Source of the DNA: Capsicum annuum
Taxonomy: Eukaryota > Streptophyta > Magnoliopsida > Solanales > Solanaceae
DNA length: 64,000 bases
Reading direction: 5' to 3'
NCBI RefSeq assembly: GCF_002878395.1
Contig: NC_061120.1
Coordinates: 115,672,143-115,736,142 of the forward strand
In this document: piece by piece, positions 46,858-58,982 of the stretch
How the letters are laid out: each line of letters starts with the position of its first letter
How positions within the stretch are numbered: position 1 is the stretch's first letter
Made by a program: the position numbers and the translations under genes
Notes under the pieces: model-generated
The model's input: only the letters and a program-made list of their open reading frames with translations
Told to the model about the DNA's origin: nothing
The model's database searches: none

Positions 46858-48200
46858 TTAAGGAATTACTTGAATCAACAAAAAGATTCGGATACTTGCT
46901 ACATATGTCTGATTCAGTATCCCTAGTGGCTTCCTCAATAGGACGATTCTCCACTGGACCTTCACAAATGCAATCTCGCTCGTTCTAAACTTATGAATGT
47001 CTCTATCAAGAATAATAGAGGGTTCCTCATCATAAGAGAGGTTATCATATAACAAGACCGAATCCCAATAAATTATATAGTTACTATCACTACAAAACTT
47101 TTTTAACATAGATACATGAAACACATGGTGAACTCCCGACAAACTTGAAGGCAATGCCAATCTACCGGCCACTAGCCCCACACGCTAAAAAATCTCAAAC
47201 AGCTTGATATATCTAGGAACAAACTTACGTCGTTGCCCAAAATTCATAACACTCTTCATAGGTGATACCTTAAGCAATACTAGTTCCATCCTCTATGAAG
47301 TACATATCTCTTACTTGTTGATCTGTAGACTCATTTTGCCTTATTTTGGCTTTCACAAGCTTCTCCTGAATGAACCTAACCTTCTCAAACAAGTCTCTCA
47401 GAAGATTAATATTCCATGATCTCACCTCAAAGGCGTCAAACTATCCAATGAAAGATCTACACCTCCTCCCATACAAAGCCTCAAATAGTTCTATATCAAT
47501 AATCAAATAATAATTTTATTAAATACAAACTCGGCCAAAGGTAGAAACTGATCCCAATAACCTCAACAATCCATCACACACACACACGAAGAATATCCTG
47601 TGACACTTGAATCGTTCGCTCGGATAACCCATCATTGTGAGGGTAAAAAGTTGTACTATGGTCAAACCTTATACTCAACTCCTCATGCAACTTCTCCCAA
47701 AAGATAGAGGTGAATTAATTAACCCTATCCAAAATAATAGTAAGAGGGACCCTATGGAACCGAACAATCTCCTTAAGATAAATCTTGGCCAACTTTGTTG
47801 CATTATAAGTGACCTAAACTGGCAGACTTAGTCAACCTATCCATAATAACCCATATAGAATCATACTTCCCCAAAGTCTTGGGAAGACCAACAACAAAAT
47901 CCATAGCTATCCTTTCCTGTTTCCATTTAGGAATGCACATCCAATGAAGAACACCACTAGACTTTTGATGCTCTTATTTTATTTGTTGGCAACTCTGGAA
48001 TTTGGCAACAAAATCAACTATATTATGCTCCATTCGGTGCTACCAATAATGCTGCCTCAAATCATGGTACATCTTAGTCTCTCTAGGATTTATAGATTAC
48101 TTCGAACAATGAGCCTCAACTAGAATTGTAGGAATCAAATCAAAAACACAGGGCATACAAACTCACCCCTTAATATGCAACACAACATCACTATCAAGAA
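46858..48200 (-). pseudogene. Integrase of G element
   Basis: Read from 48200 down. A zinc-finger remnant (RQHYWWHRMEHNI, then FQSCQQIK) is followed by the DDE core: AMDFVVGLPKT (first Asp), WVIMDRLTKSA, FHRVPLTIILDR (second Asp) and HNDGLSERTIQV (Glu). All three acidic residues can be read, but stops and frame slips lie between them. The last readable piece (47181-46858) has RLALPSSLSGVHHVFHVSML, the usual gypsy tail, then EEPSIILDRDIHKFRTSEI and VKVQW, where chromoviruses carry a chromodomain-like end, here frameshifted. Integrase would join the cDNA to chromosomal DNA. Confidence 0.8.
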
Positions 48201-48219
48201 TAGCCTCATTGTTCTCACC

Positions 48220-48760
48220 CTACAAAACCTTATCATAGATCTTGCTCAACATAACATCCTCGAATTTTTTAGCCTTAATTTGATCAAGAAACATGGACCT
48301 TGCCTCTATACTATTTAGAAATCCTCCTATTCCAGTCACCTTAAGTTGTATGAATTTGTTAGATGGATTCTGAATCTCTCTAGCAAACAGGCGCATTCTA
48401 GCATTCAAATACGCCAAGCTACCCATACTTGCTGACTTTCTGCTCAATGCATTAGCAGCCATATAAGCCTTCCTCGAATAGTATATAATAGTGATATCAT
48501 AATCTTTATGCAACTCCATCCACCAATATTGTCTTAAATTCAAATCCCTCTATGTGAACACATACTATAAACTTTGGTGATCAGTGAACACTTTATAAAA
48601 AAACCCCATAAAAGTAATGCCTCTATATCATAAGAATAAAAACCACAACAGCAAACTCCAAATCATGATTTGGATAATTCCTCTGATTAGGATTTAATTA
48701 CCTCAAAGCATAAGCAATTACATTTCTTTCCATTATAAAAACAACACCTAAACTAGAACG
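48220..48760 (-). pseudogene. RNase H of G element
   Basis: Read from about 48760. KVFTDHQSL, then YVFT and RDLNLRQYWWMELHKDYD are interrupted by stops before Tyr and before Arg. YSRKAYMAANALSRKS follows, a mutated form of the YHPGKANVVADALSRKS block that ends gypsy RNase H, and then the linker to integrase (48543-48220 readable, 107 aa). RNase H removes the RNA strand from the RNA-DNA hybrid. It lies between RT and INT as in all Ty3/gypsy elements. Confidence 0.8.
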
Positions 48761-49840
48761 TAGGGCATTACATTAAATAATAAAATCCTTAACCTCTGTC
48801 GGTAAGGTAAGGATAGGAACGGTAGTCAACAAGCTCTTAAGATTTTGAAATATATCCTCACACTCATAAGACCAAATTAAAGGTACATCCTTCTGAGTCT
48901 ACTATGTTATATGAGTAGCAATAGAAGCAAACCCTTTCACTAACCTACAATAATAACTTGCTAACCCCATAAAGAAACAAACCTCTTTCACTAAAGTAGA
49001 CCTATCCCAATTCTTAACTACTTCAATATTTTATGGATCTACCATCACACCTTACTTCGCAACCACATGCCCTAAAAGGGATACAAAATCCAATAAAAAT
49101 TCACACTTAGAAAATTTTGCATAAAGCATTTTGCCATTTAACAAATCCAAAAAAATCCTTAAGTGATTATCATGCTCCTCTTTACTCTTAGAATAAGCCA
49201 AAATATCATCAATAAAGACAATCACAAAAGAATCCAAGTAAGGCTTAAATATGCCATTCATTAAACTCATAAAAGCAGTGGGACCATTAGTCATCCCAAA
49301 TAAGATCAAAAGAAACTCATAGTGCTCATAGCTAGCTCAAAATACAGTCTTAAGAATATTGGCAAGACAAATCTTAAGTTGATGATACCCAAACCTCAAG
49401 TCAATCTTGGAAAATATGAATGCACCTATTATTGGTCAAATAAATCATCGATATAGGGCAAAGAATACTTATAACGATTTGTAACCTTGTTCAACTGCCT
49501 ATAGTTAATACACACATAAAGACTACCATTCTTCTTCTTTACAAATAGGACATAATCACCCCATGGAGAGGCACATAAATGGATAAATCCCTAACTTAAC
49601 AAATCTAGCAACTGAGCCATTAGGTTCCTCAACTTAACTAGAGTCATCCTATAAGGTAGAATAGAAATAGGATAATTTCCTAAATCTAGATTAATATAGA
49701 AATTAATACCACGGTCTAGTGGCATGCTAGGAAAATCTACATGAAAAACCTCTTGTAACTCAGAACAATAAAAACTAACACAATAGATGGAACCTCTACA
49801 GTAGTATTTTGAAGATATGCTAGGAATGCCAAACAACCCT
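48761..49840 (-). pseudogene. Reverse transcriptase of G element
   Basis: Read from 49840. The connection block DFPSMPLDRGINFYINLDLG and SILPYRM comes first. Next is [20 protein letters not shown] (near 49545), then [27 protein letters not shown] leads to the catalytic FIDD (49216-49205), where YVDD/FIDD is usual, then [23 protein letters not shown] and LLGHVVAK. The palm motifs are in order and mostly unchanged, but stops divide the frame (one long piece is 49309-49052). This is the best-preserved domain of the window and the best choice for placing G in a lineage. Confidence 0.85.
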
Positions 49841-50039
49841 TTCCAATTAACCTCTTTTCATAAATAAAGAAAACAATTTTCATTAGAAGAGAATAATCAT
49901 ATTTCTACTTAAGTCTGTCCATTCCCAGCATAGCCATAGTCACTGTCTTAGCAAGATAGTCTAATATAGCATAATATAAAGACAACCAACTCATTCTCGG
50001 TATTATATCAGCCCAAGTTTGATACCTCACAAACGTAAT
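49841..50039 (-). pseudogene. Protease of G element, 3' part
   Basis: The segment before the RT connection block on the minus strand, where the FDVILGMDWL and VLDCH-type words of gypsy proteases should be; the reading is poor. It is continuous with 57106-57260 once the F insertion is removed. Confidence 0.5.
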
Positions 50040-50044
50040 AGAAC
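50040..50044 (+). repeat. Target-site duplication of F solo LTR, left
   Basis: AGAAC, repeated exactly at 57101-57105. Confidence 0.9.
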
Positions 50045-50627
50045 TGAAACACCCTGGGTTTTGGCCCTTGGAAAATTTTTATGCTCTAAGCCCACTGTCC
50101 TAGTAACGACTCATCATACAAGTTGTATGGTGTGGCTACGGGTCAGGTGACACTAATCATAAGGTGTCCAGTGAATGGTGATTGGGGTTTGAATATGGTA
50201 ACAACTTGGTGGTATGAGATGTTAGGGGTGGTGATGAGTTGTTAGGATGATCCTTAACCAAATTAGCAACTTAGAGTCTTGGGTTGGCTCTGAGTACGAA
50301 TAGTTCACTAAGATCTATAAGGATAGGTTATGAGTGGTAGGGTTGAATCATATATTATCTAGTGTCTAAACCTTTGGGTTCTATCTTGGATACGACTAGA
50401 CCATATGAGTCCTATAATTAGGTAACGTGTGAGGTCATAAAGTCATAAGGAGGATAGTGTATAGGTGTCCAACTCATTATCTAGGATATGACTCACGTAC
50501 GAGTCATATGGTGTGGTAATAAGTCAATGGGTCAACTCATAACCAAGGACAGCCTTTTTACAGCTTTTAGATGGGGGCACTTTAGACATTTCCCACTTAA
50601 TACCCTTAAGACCCCACATTCTTATAA

Positions 50628-50632
50628 CACTT
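50628..50632 (+). repeat. Target-site duplication of R element, left
   Basis: CACTT, repeated exactly at 55417-55421. Confidence 0.9.
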
Positions 50633-51245
50633 TGATACAATCCAGGTCGGCCTTAATGCTTTAAAGAATATCTTCCAAGGCCAATACCAAGAGGTCCAAT
50701 CCACAAACATGCCAAGAGCCCAAGAGGACATTCAATGGACCCTTTTTAGGTTCCTAAGTCCTCAAGGTTGTATGGATTATGCATGAAGAGCCTATGTGGG
50801 TTATTTTGTAAATATCTACTTTAGGGATATTTCTTGTAATAGGCTATCTAAGGAAAAGGTAACACTATAAATATATGCCTTAACCATTTTCATTTCTAAC
50901 TTTGATGATATTTTGAGAGAATACTATTTAAGAGTAAATTGCAAGTAGGAAATCACTTATGGAAAATGTGGAATCATTTGTGTTGGTTACTTATTTAAAA
51001 ACGTGGGTTGCTTGGGGATTCTTATTCCCATGAGGTTCACGTAAAAATTTGGTGTTTGTTTATACAAGTCTTAGGGGTCTTAGAATTTGATACATGTTTT
51101 GGTTCTTATTTCTTGTATTCTCTTATGTCAACTTATCTATCGTTCCATTCTTGCACATTCTGAGTTTTGTTTCTTGTTATCTTGTTCTTGATTTTTTCTT
51201 AGAGTTCTTAACTTATTTTTGTGTTTTTTAGATAAATCCGTATCA
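50633..51245 (+). mobile_element. 5' LTR of R element
   Basis: TGATACAATCC to CCGTATCA. It has TATA box CTATAAATATAT at 50866-50877. Collinear with the 3' LTR over its entire length. Confidence 0.9.
50866..50877 (+). promoter_or_regulatory. TATA box of R 5' LTR
   Basis: CTATAAATATAT lies about 235 bp into the LTR. The same position in the 3' LTR reads CTATAACTATGT, so the 3' copy has lost the TATAAA core. Confidence 0.65.
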
Positions 51246-51246
51246 T

Positions 51247-51262
51247 TTGGTATCAAGAGTAT
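51247..51262 (+). other. Primer-binding site of R element
   Basis: TTGGTATCAAGAGTAT, starting one base after the LTR end, matches the tRNA-iMet site TTGGTATCAGAG with one inserted A. Confidence 0.8.
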
Positions 51263-52419
51263 GGTTTGATTTCATTCCTATAAAGTTAATTTTAGGATTG
51301 TTATCTAGAAAATCAACAAAAAAAGAAGTTAAAAATCCAAAAATCATAAAAATAAAATAGTGTGTTACGTTTTTAACCCTTGGCCAAGAGTTAGATCTTG
51401 GATTTTTGTGTCTTTTGTGTATTTCTAGTGTTAGATCCTTGTTTCCTAACACTAATAGGGTCTAGATCTAGAATTTAAGCCATTTCTGGGTTGGTTTGAG
51501 CCATCCACCATTATTGAGCTTGAAGTTAAAAAAACTTGAAAGGCGGATCTCGAAATTGGAAGGTTGTTGTTGAGTTTTGGGCTTGAAATTGTGATATTGG
51601 TGTTTCGGGGTGTTCTTCATGTTCTTCATATCTTGTTGAAGAAGAACATTCAAAAAGTGTTGTTTGATCCAAAAAAGAGGAAAAAGAAAGTGTGGTCATT
51701 ATTTATACAAAGAATACTCCATGCATATTCCAAGTTTTCTAATGGAAGAAAGAGTCCAAAAGCATCAAAAAGAGAATATTCTCAAAGAAGAGGACAAGGG
51801 AAAGTACAAGGGGGACTACAACAAATTCAAACTCTTTCGAGCTTGAAAAAGGTCCAATTCTTATGTTTTCTTCTTCCAAAACTGATCACTACCTCCCTCA
51901 TAGTTGAAGATTGATTGAACACAAGTTGGAAATGAGAAAATTTTAAAATCCTCAACCAACTAGAGGCTGCCATATCACCAAATCTGTACAACTCACCCAA
52001 AGCTCAAATTTTAGAATTCTAAGTTTCTTTTCTTTGATTCTTAGTTTCATTTATTGATTCTAATACTAATTTGCAACTAGTAATCACCTACTAGGTTGTG
52101 AATTTGTCTTTTTGAATTTATTTCCTTCTTGTAATCTTTCCTTGTGTGCATTTTTTATTTTAGATTCACTATAGTTTTTTGATACACGTTCTATGTAATT
52201 TTGTTTATTTGAATATTTCAAAAAAGAATCCACTCTGACCTCAAGCCATAATTGGCACCAAGTAATCTTGTTGGGGTACAAATGATATTCCAACACTTGT
52301 AACGCCAATTGAGTGACATTTAAATGTGTGAGCTTGAGAGCTATTGAGGTTGATTTACTAACCTTAACTTGCTTGTTATTGTTTTTTTTGTTTTTGCTTA
52401 GCATTTCTTTATAGGTACT
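51263..52419 (+). other. Untranslated leader of R element
   Basis: About 1.15 kb between primer site and gag start without a recognisable protein. ORFs in it (51564-51914 plus, 52084-52404 minus) are Lys/Ser-rich and not related to any family that I know. A long leader before gag is usual for plant gypsy elements. Confidence 0.5.
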
Positions 52420-53862
52420 ATGGTAAATGAAGGTTTGATGCCTAGTTGGGTTAACTCCATCATGGAAAAGCTTAATGTTACGGATAGCCTATTCGGATCT
52501 CTTTAAGGGAGTGTGACTAATATGGATGGTAGGATGGGTAACATGAAAAGTTCTCTCTCAAGGAGAATGGACACTTTGGAAGTTCATCTAGACTCCACCC
52601 ACTCCACCCCTCTAAACTACCATGCCTCCTCAAGTAGATATGTTCTTAACACCTCCACTACCATAACTTCGAAAACATTTTACCAAATGTTCAATCCACC
52701 TATACAAGTACATGAACCTATCATCCAAGCCACTACTTAGCCAAATAACCGAAACCTCATTCGTCCACTACAACCATAATTCAACCAAATCCACAAAGTA
52801 GCTTCAAAAAACCAAGAACACCAAGAACAACCTAGAGCCACTCAATTGAAACCAACCAATTCAAATTGATGATGTGGAAGGTGAGGGACCTTATAAAGGT
52901 AGGGAGCAATATGAAGTGGCTCTCTTTGTGGAATTTGTGTGAAATAGAAGAAAAGTACATAGGGGCCGAGGAGGAAGGTTTAGTCTAGTTCCACATGGTA
53001 GAGGTAACTTAGGACAAGATCCTCAAGTTCAATAAGATTATCTATGGGATCAAGGAAGTAATATGGGTCAAGACATGGGTCTTAACTCAATCAAAATCAC
53101 TCTTCCTACCTTTAAAGGAACTTTGATCCATCTATATACCTTGATTGGGAACTACAATGCAATAGGATCTTTTAACTCAATGAGTTAACTCCACTCAATA
53201 AAATTACCCACGTAATTGCTCAACTTGAAGGGTATGCATCTACTTGAAGGCACTTATGAGGGAGAGGTATGTTACGGAGAGGTTAAAACAAGAGTAACTA
53301 ACAAGGATTTACAATTTGAGAAAATGATATAGAGATGTGGAACAATATTATGAGGAGTTTCAAAATTTGATCCTTTATCTTGATATTATTAAACCCCTAA
53401 ATCATTGCATAGCTCAGTTCAAATGTGGTTTAGATTATAAAGTTTTTTCTCAACTAGTTGTCCATAAGTTTTACCGAATATAGGATCTTGTTGAAGTGGC
53501 CATTGGGATTGAAAGGAACAATAATGCTAAAAAGACCTTCAATAAAGGTTACCAATCTTCTACTTCCTCCGAATACAGCGAGAACAAGGATTTATATAAA
53601 TTCTTTGAGAAAAAGCACGTAGATAAGGCACTCCAAAGATATCCACCACTGCATGAAGGTAATCCATCTTCTAATCTAATGCTAAAGGTATTACTTGCTT
53701 TAAATGTAAAGGTTGGGGTCATAAGGCTAGTGAATGCCCCAAACGAAGGAACATTGTATTGGTGGAGGGTGATCCTTACTTTGTTGGGGATAAAGTATCC
53801 CAAAATAATGGTGGTGAATAAATCCCTCAAGAAGATAATGACATTAGATGTGAAGGGTAATT
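52420..53862 (+). pseudogene. gag of R element
   Basis: The start at 52420 reads MVNEGLMPSWVNSIMEKLNV, with an in-frame stop at 52504; then NMDGRMGNMKSSLSRRMDTL, a coiled-coil-like helix. Next come an Arg/Gly-rich stretch (about 52945-53010) and the capsid-like block: LPTFKGT, NKITHVIAQLEGYAS and YRDVEQYYEEFQNL. After a frame slip a perfect zinc knuckle, CFKCKGWGHKASEC (53696-53737, CX2CX4HX4C), is followed by PKR, where a protease linker would begin. Several stops and frameshifts break it. Gag would package the RNA; the intact knuckle shows modest decay compared with the family-B copy. Confidence 0.75.
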
Positions 53863-54791
53863 AGTGGAGAAAGAAGGAAATCTTTTTGTTCCTTGTGGAT
53901 TGATGATGAAAGCTCCCAATAAAGATGTTTGGCCTAAAAATTAGAAAAGGTCTTGAATTTTAATCTCATGATGAGGAAGGATAGGGATGATGTAAATGGC
54001 CAACTTCGAGGTCAAAGAGGAGAACTTAGTTCTAAAACCAAAAACTTATTTTTTACTACATTTGGCCCTAGCCTTGTGCCAACTTCCAAGTTGATGCCTA
54101 GGAGGATGAGTTCCCATGGAGCAAGTTGAGGAGGAAAGAGAGCAAGTTCTAGTCTTTGCTCCAAATTTATATACCTACCCCCTCCTATTTCTAGCTTTCC
54201 TTGGAATCATGATGACAATTACCCTAGAGTAGACATGCTATAAGGACATTTGATTTAAAATCCTACCTAGATGGTATTGATGTCTTTTGAATGACTTGAA
54301 TGTGCATAGAATGTATGGCCTTCTTATTTCAGATGGCAAATCTATTTGTTGTTCCAAGAAGAGTCTATGGTTTCCAATTGATTAACAACTCTTTTTCCTT
54401 ATTTCTTGTCACACTTATGTGGATAGGAAATTTTATTCTTTCTTGGATGGGTATTCGGGTTTTTATGATTGGAAGGGTATTTTACTCCCTAAAGACTCCT
54501 TGATTTTACCTTTAGTTGTTCTAACATATGATGATTTTCTTGGTAATTTTGTTAATGGGACTAGCTTAGGGGAATTTCTTGATGCTCTTCATAGACAACT
54601 CTTTTGCAATTTGAATGTTGACTTTTCTTCCAATATCTTGAAAATTGTTTGGTTATATGTGAAGTGTGTGCAACCTTGGTATGATGCTATGAGTGATTGT
54701 ACTGACCCTAACCCTCATGCCTTAAGGAACTTGTGTTTGTTTGTCCTTCCTTTGGTTTTGAGAGGTTTAGATTCGAGGACAAATCCTTTTT
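53863..54791 (+). pseudogene. Residual C-terminal pol-like frame of R element
   Basis: After gag come about 380 bp of broken frame and then an open reading of 124 aa (54419-54793) ending PLVLRGLDSRTNPF just before the purine tract. A SRTNPF-type word near the C-terminus is, as I recall, found at the end of some plant gypsy polyproteins (Reina/CRM-like), which supports reading this as the pol tail. No RT or integrase motif lies between, so roughly 3-4 kb of pol has been lost. The remaining tail is of unknown function. Confidence 0.45.
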
Positions 54792-54804
54792 AAGAAGGGG
54801 AGGA
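54792..54804 (+). other. Polypurine tract of R element
   Basis: AAGAAGGGGAGGA directly precedes the TGTTACAATC start of the 3' LTR. Confidence 0.9.
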
Positions 54805-55416
54805 TGTTACAATCTGGATCAGCCTTAAAGATTTAGATAACATCTCCTGAGGACATACCAATAGGTCCAATCCATGAACAAGCCAAGATCTCAAGAGGAC
54901 ATTCGATGGACCATTTTTAGTATCCTAAGCCCACAAGACCGTGTGAAGCATGCTTGAAAAGCCCATGTGGGTTATTTTGGAAATAGCCACTTTTGGACTA
55001 TTTCTTATAATAGTCTATCTAGGGAAAAGGCAACACTATAACTATGTGCCTTAACTATTTTCATTTCTAACTTTGATGAAATTCAGAGAGAATACTCTTT
55101 AAGAGTGAATTGCAAGCGTGGAATCACTTGTGGCAAACATGGAATCATTTATGTTGGTTACTTATTTAGAAACGTGCGTTGCTTGAGGATTCTGATTCCT
55201 TTGAGGTTCACATAATAAGTTGGTGTTTGTTTATACAAGTATTAGGGGTCTTAGCATTTGATATACATTTTGATTCTTATTTTTTTTATTCTCTTATGTC
55301 AACTTATCTATCTTTCCATTCTTGCACATTTTGAGTTTTGCTTCTTGTTATCTTGTTCTTGGTTTTGTATTAGTATTCTTAGATTATTTTTGTGTTTCTT
55401 AGATATATTCGTATAA
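54805..55416 (+). mobile_element. 3' LTR of R element
   Basis: 612 bp, TGTTACAATCTGG to TTCGTATAA; nearly the same length as the 5' LTR and collinear with it, with scattered substitutions. Confidence 0.9.
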
Positions 55417-55421
55417 CACTT

Positions 55422-57100
55422 TTTGGTTATTCATTCCACACTTTACAAGATTACAAATGCTCTTTACTCTCTCAAAATCCTTGGTTTTCCAAAGTGGTCA
55501 TCTAGGGCTAAATGATATATTTCTCTCCCTGAATCTTTGTAATTTAGGAATGTAACTCTTCTCTTATTGTTAGTTTACTAAAATAATATGTTTTAATTAT
55601 TGTTCATGAATAATTAATGGTGGTTTTGGAACCAAGGTTGAGCGGTTTGAATGCATATCTTTGAATATTGTTTTCTCTGGCTTAAATTATGATTAAGCAT
55701 ACTTTAATTTTGGTTTTTCACAAGTGGGTGCATGGGGATGGTGATTTATTTGAGGGGTTATGGTTGAATCCCAAAATTAATGAGTTTGGCTTTGATAATG
55801 GCATGACCTGAACCTATTTGTGAAATTGTCAATGAGAATTATTTTGTTACTAGTTGAAGTGTGTTTTTGAACTAAGGCTTGATGGACTTCATAAAGGTTT
55901 TTATGTCTATAAATTTAATTGAATTGAAAACCTTATAGAGTACACAGGAATCCCCCAAGTGATTTTAACAATGGAGTTGGCGGGGTACAGGGGAATCCAT
56001 TGGCTAATGACATTGCTTGCAAGCTATAGTCAGTATGACAATACTACTTTATAATGCCTTAATAACTGACTCCTGGAATTGGTGGTTTGATTATATGCTA
56101 AATGTTTTAATTAGGCAATAACGGGTGTTGTGAGTGCTAGCCATGAAGGTGTGAGTCCGATGGACAGACACTGGAAATTCATGTTTACCGACATGAGGGT
56201 TGGTCTTGGTGACCTTAGGCTTGTGGGGTACATTGGAATCCCTCAATTCTATATTCGTATCTATGTACATGGGCGGCGAAAAGTACATGAGAATCCCCTG
56301 GCCGTATGATATCTCTAGTTTGTGTGGCTACATGTACTGGGGCCAGTTCAGGAGTTTACACTGGACCCATATATTTTGAGGGTTGATTTATGACGATTGA
56401 GCTACACAATCCAGGTAAAGATTTCAAATGCATGCTAAACCTTGTTCCTTATCCCGACACGGTATTTATGTATATATGTGATTGCATATGGTTATTCGAT
56501 TGGTTTTTGAATGATGACATTATTTTATCTTTATTTCTGAGTTACATCCTAGATTACATCCTAGCGTTCACTCTGATAACTATCTTCGGGCGTTGTATCC
56601 CCACGCGATGCAGAAACTGGCAATACTATTATTCCTCCTACTTTGTGACTTGGATTCGAGGACAGCTTGAGTCTAATTAAAGTAATGAGTTTCCATACTC
56701 CAAAAGACTCCATTTTATACTATGGACTTTTTTTCATTATTATTATTTCTTTGGTTTTGGTTTTGGCTCTGGTCAGGGGCATGGCACGACTGGATATTCT
56801 TTGATTCTAGTAGAGGCTTTGTCGGACTACTATGGTCATAGGTAGTGTTGATATTAGTGTTAGCATTGTTATTGGTATTGGCATTGGGATTTGTATTGGT
56901 TGAAAACTTTGTTGTGACTATTTGGTTATGGTTATAGACTTCATCTAATGTCTTTAAATTATAATTTTTATGTTATTATATGTTCGAAATTCATCCAACA
57001 TAGGGTGTAGTATGGTTAACGATGGGGTATTGGCAATTGTCTCCATTCCTGGTTGGACTAGAGGCACCTGCACGACTTGGCCCTAGTTCACATCGTGTCA
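55422..57100 (+). mobile_element. F solo LTR, second part
   Basis: Continues the F LTR after the R element to ATCGTGTCA. It contains four copies of a GTACA-GGAATCCC word (55938-56298). No gene. Confidence 0.8.
55938..56298 (+). repeat. Four GTACAnnnGGAATCCC words in LTR-F
   Basis: AGTACACAGGAATCCCCC (55939), GGTACAGGGGAATCC (55984), GGTACATTGGAATCCC (56228) and AGTACATGAGAATCCCC (56282): four near-identical words in 360 bp, in direct orientation. Confidence 0.7.
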
Positions 57101-57105
57101 AGAAC
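57101..57105 (+). repeat. Target-site duplication of F solo LTR, right
   Basis: AGAAC, partner of 50040-50044. Confidence 0.9.
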
Positions 57106-57260
57106 AAGAATGATAAAATCTATCAACAATAATAGAATCTCCAACAAGAGTAGACAAGTGAGTAGGAAAGTCAAGTAGATCATACACAACGTCCAATCCC
57201 ACAGCAAAATTAGCAGATATATATGAGAAAGTAGAGCCAGGATCAAATAATACAATGGCT
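57106..57260 (-). pseudogene. Protease of G element, 5' part
   Basis: On the minus strand: a FDPGSTFSYISANFAVG-like reading, with the Asp of the retropepsin D-S/T-G site as DPGST, then VYDLLDFPTHLSTLVGDSII, the flap region word (STPVGDS in relatives), then VDRFYHSC. It continues at 50039 after the F insertion. The active-site Asp is kept. Aspartic protease would cut the Gag-Pol polyprotein. Confidence 0.75.
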
Positions 57261-58760
57261 ATTCGGTCAGGCCTACATGGGAAAGCATAGATTTAAACCT
57301 TACTACCAATCTGAGTGTCACCTCTGCCAAATTGAGAACAACCTCGATGGAGCTGATTACCACCCCTACCTGCCAGATGACCACCCCGCCCACTCTATGG
57401 ATGACCTCTACCATTACCACCTACTTACATACCTACTAGAACCAAAGCTTAAGGATCCTATTGCTGGCCAAACTAAACCATGCTGCCTCAAATTAGGACA
57501 ATACCTCCTGATGTGACTAACTCCACCATACTCATAACATATACGATCTAAGGTGGGTTGCTGAGCAGATGCAGATGAAGTGATGTAACCACCAAAGTCT
57601 AGAGATGGCTGGATAGACCCTAATAAATCCTCCAGTAGACACTTGTATTGCTAACTGGATAGGGAGGGTGGGGTGTTCCTGTGAACTCAGACCCCTAGAA
57701 TAAGAATAACTAAAATTGCCCCATCTGTGGGCCTTCTTTTCTGTTTTCTTGGCATAACCTCTTGCCTTACACCCTCCACCTTCTTAAAAAAACCTACTAT
57801 CTCTTGAAAAGACAAACCTAAAGATGTTATCTAAAGAGAAGAAATCTAAATACCTGCATTCAAACCCTTCATAAAGATATAAATCCTCTCTTTCTCAGTT
57901 TTCAGCAAATGAAGTGCGTATTGAGACAATGAATGAAATTTGGCCTCTTAGGCCATAATGGACATATTCCCCTACTTAAGATTAGTGAGTTCATCCCTTT
58001 TTTATCTCTCAATGTACAAGACACATACTTCTCTAGAAAAACATAGTAAAATTGAGTCCAAGTCAATGGAGGCAAACCTATATCCCTACACTCTACATAA
58101 ACTCTCCACCACATCTTGGAATCTTCTTAGAACTAAAATGTGACCAATTATAAACCATACCTCTCAACCACTCCCATCATGTGAAGTCTCTCATGACAAT
58201 CAATAATACTTAGAGGCATTCTCAGACTTAGTGCAATGAAAAATAGGAGGTTTCATCTTGATAAAACTGCAAAACAAATCATGCTCATCACCAGTCATCA
58301 CCGGACCCCCTACCTATCTCGATAAAACATATAAGCCTGATATCTTTTCTATCTGAGGAGCTACAGCAACAACATGTTGCACCCTTGTATGCTAAACTGT
58401 GGGTGTTGCAGGCATAGTCTCGGTTCCTGGTAACCTATTCAAGAAGCTTTGAACCTACTAAATCACAGCGAAAGATATCTAAATCAGAGTTGGACCCCCT
58501 GAACTGGTACAACCTTATCATGAACCGACATCCCCTCATTTTATAGTGACATCGCTCTATTCTCTACTATCTCAGGCATATCCTCATCTAGGGAAGGAGA
58601 TACTATCCTCTCCCTAAAAGGTCTCATGTCCTGAGTTCTTCCCCTGGACGGCGCTGCTCTTCTTTCTCTACCTTATCCTACCCTCGTCTGTCCTCTACCC
58701 TAAACTGGAACTCCAGTAGCCAGTTTGGGCACCTCAACTCTTGCTTTATTTTCTTATGTT
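57261..58760 (-). pseudogene. gag of G element
   Basis: Read from about 58760 down. The capsid block of Retrotrans_gag (PF03732) is clear at 58114-57902: WWRVYVECRDIGLPPLTWTQ, then FYYVFLEKYV and the LRDKK word. This leads in another frame to NLKQGNMS, EAKFHSLSQYA and the LLKTEKERIYIFMKGLN word. A degenerate zinc knuckle follows near 57535-57490, CYEYGGVSHIRRYC (second Cys is Tyr, Gly before His is Ser). The N-terminal part, up to the primer site, is rich in Arg, Pro and Gln with stops. The gag-PR order and the knuckle position are as in Solanaceae gypsy elements known to me. Confidence 0.75.
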
Positions 58761-58982
58761 CTACCAATCTGTGAGAATAATAATGAAAGAAGTTAGATAC
58801 CAATTGGGATCACAAGATACCAATTGAAATCAAGTAATAGCACGCAAAAAATAAGAATTTTAATTTTGTTAGTCTCTTCTAGCCTCTCGAAGAAAGGTAC
58901 AAATGTCTCTGTACTATTCTGCAAGACTCTATAAGATAGGTCCTTGTACGACAAGATCAACAAATACGACAAGATCAACAAA

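Larger units (their letters stand above)
50633..55416 (+). mobile_element. R element: small complete gypsy-like element lacking pol, 4.8 kb
   Basis: LTRs 50633-51245 (613 bp) and 54805-55416 (612 bp), a primer site after the first, a purine tract before the second and a perfect CACTT duplication. Inside there is a gag with a zinc knuckle and the last part of pol, but no protease, RT, RNase H or integrase core: a deletion of most of pol. It lies inside the F solo LTR inside G, making it the youngest layer in this stack. Confidence 0.9.
50045..57100 (+). mobile_element. Solo LTR of family F, split by the R element
   Basis: It starts TGAAACACCCTGGG and ends ATCGTGTCA, with perfect AGAAC duplications in the G protease region. 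Without the R element it is about 2.27 kb (50045-50632 plus 55422-57100). It has no primer site, internal region or second LTR. The orientation is taken as plus because a TGAAACACCCTGGGTT start resembles the TGTAACACCC starts of the other plus-strand LTRs. ORFs such as 56390-56680 have no family match. Confidence 0.85.

Noticed and set aside
51564..51914. 116-aa Lys/Ser-rich ORF in the R leader as an extra gene.
   Set aside because: No motif, biased composition, and it lies in the untranslated leader between primer site and gag.
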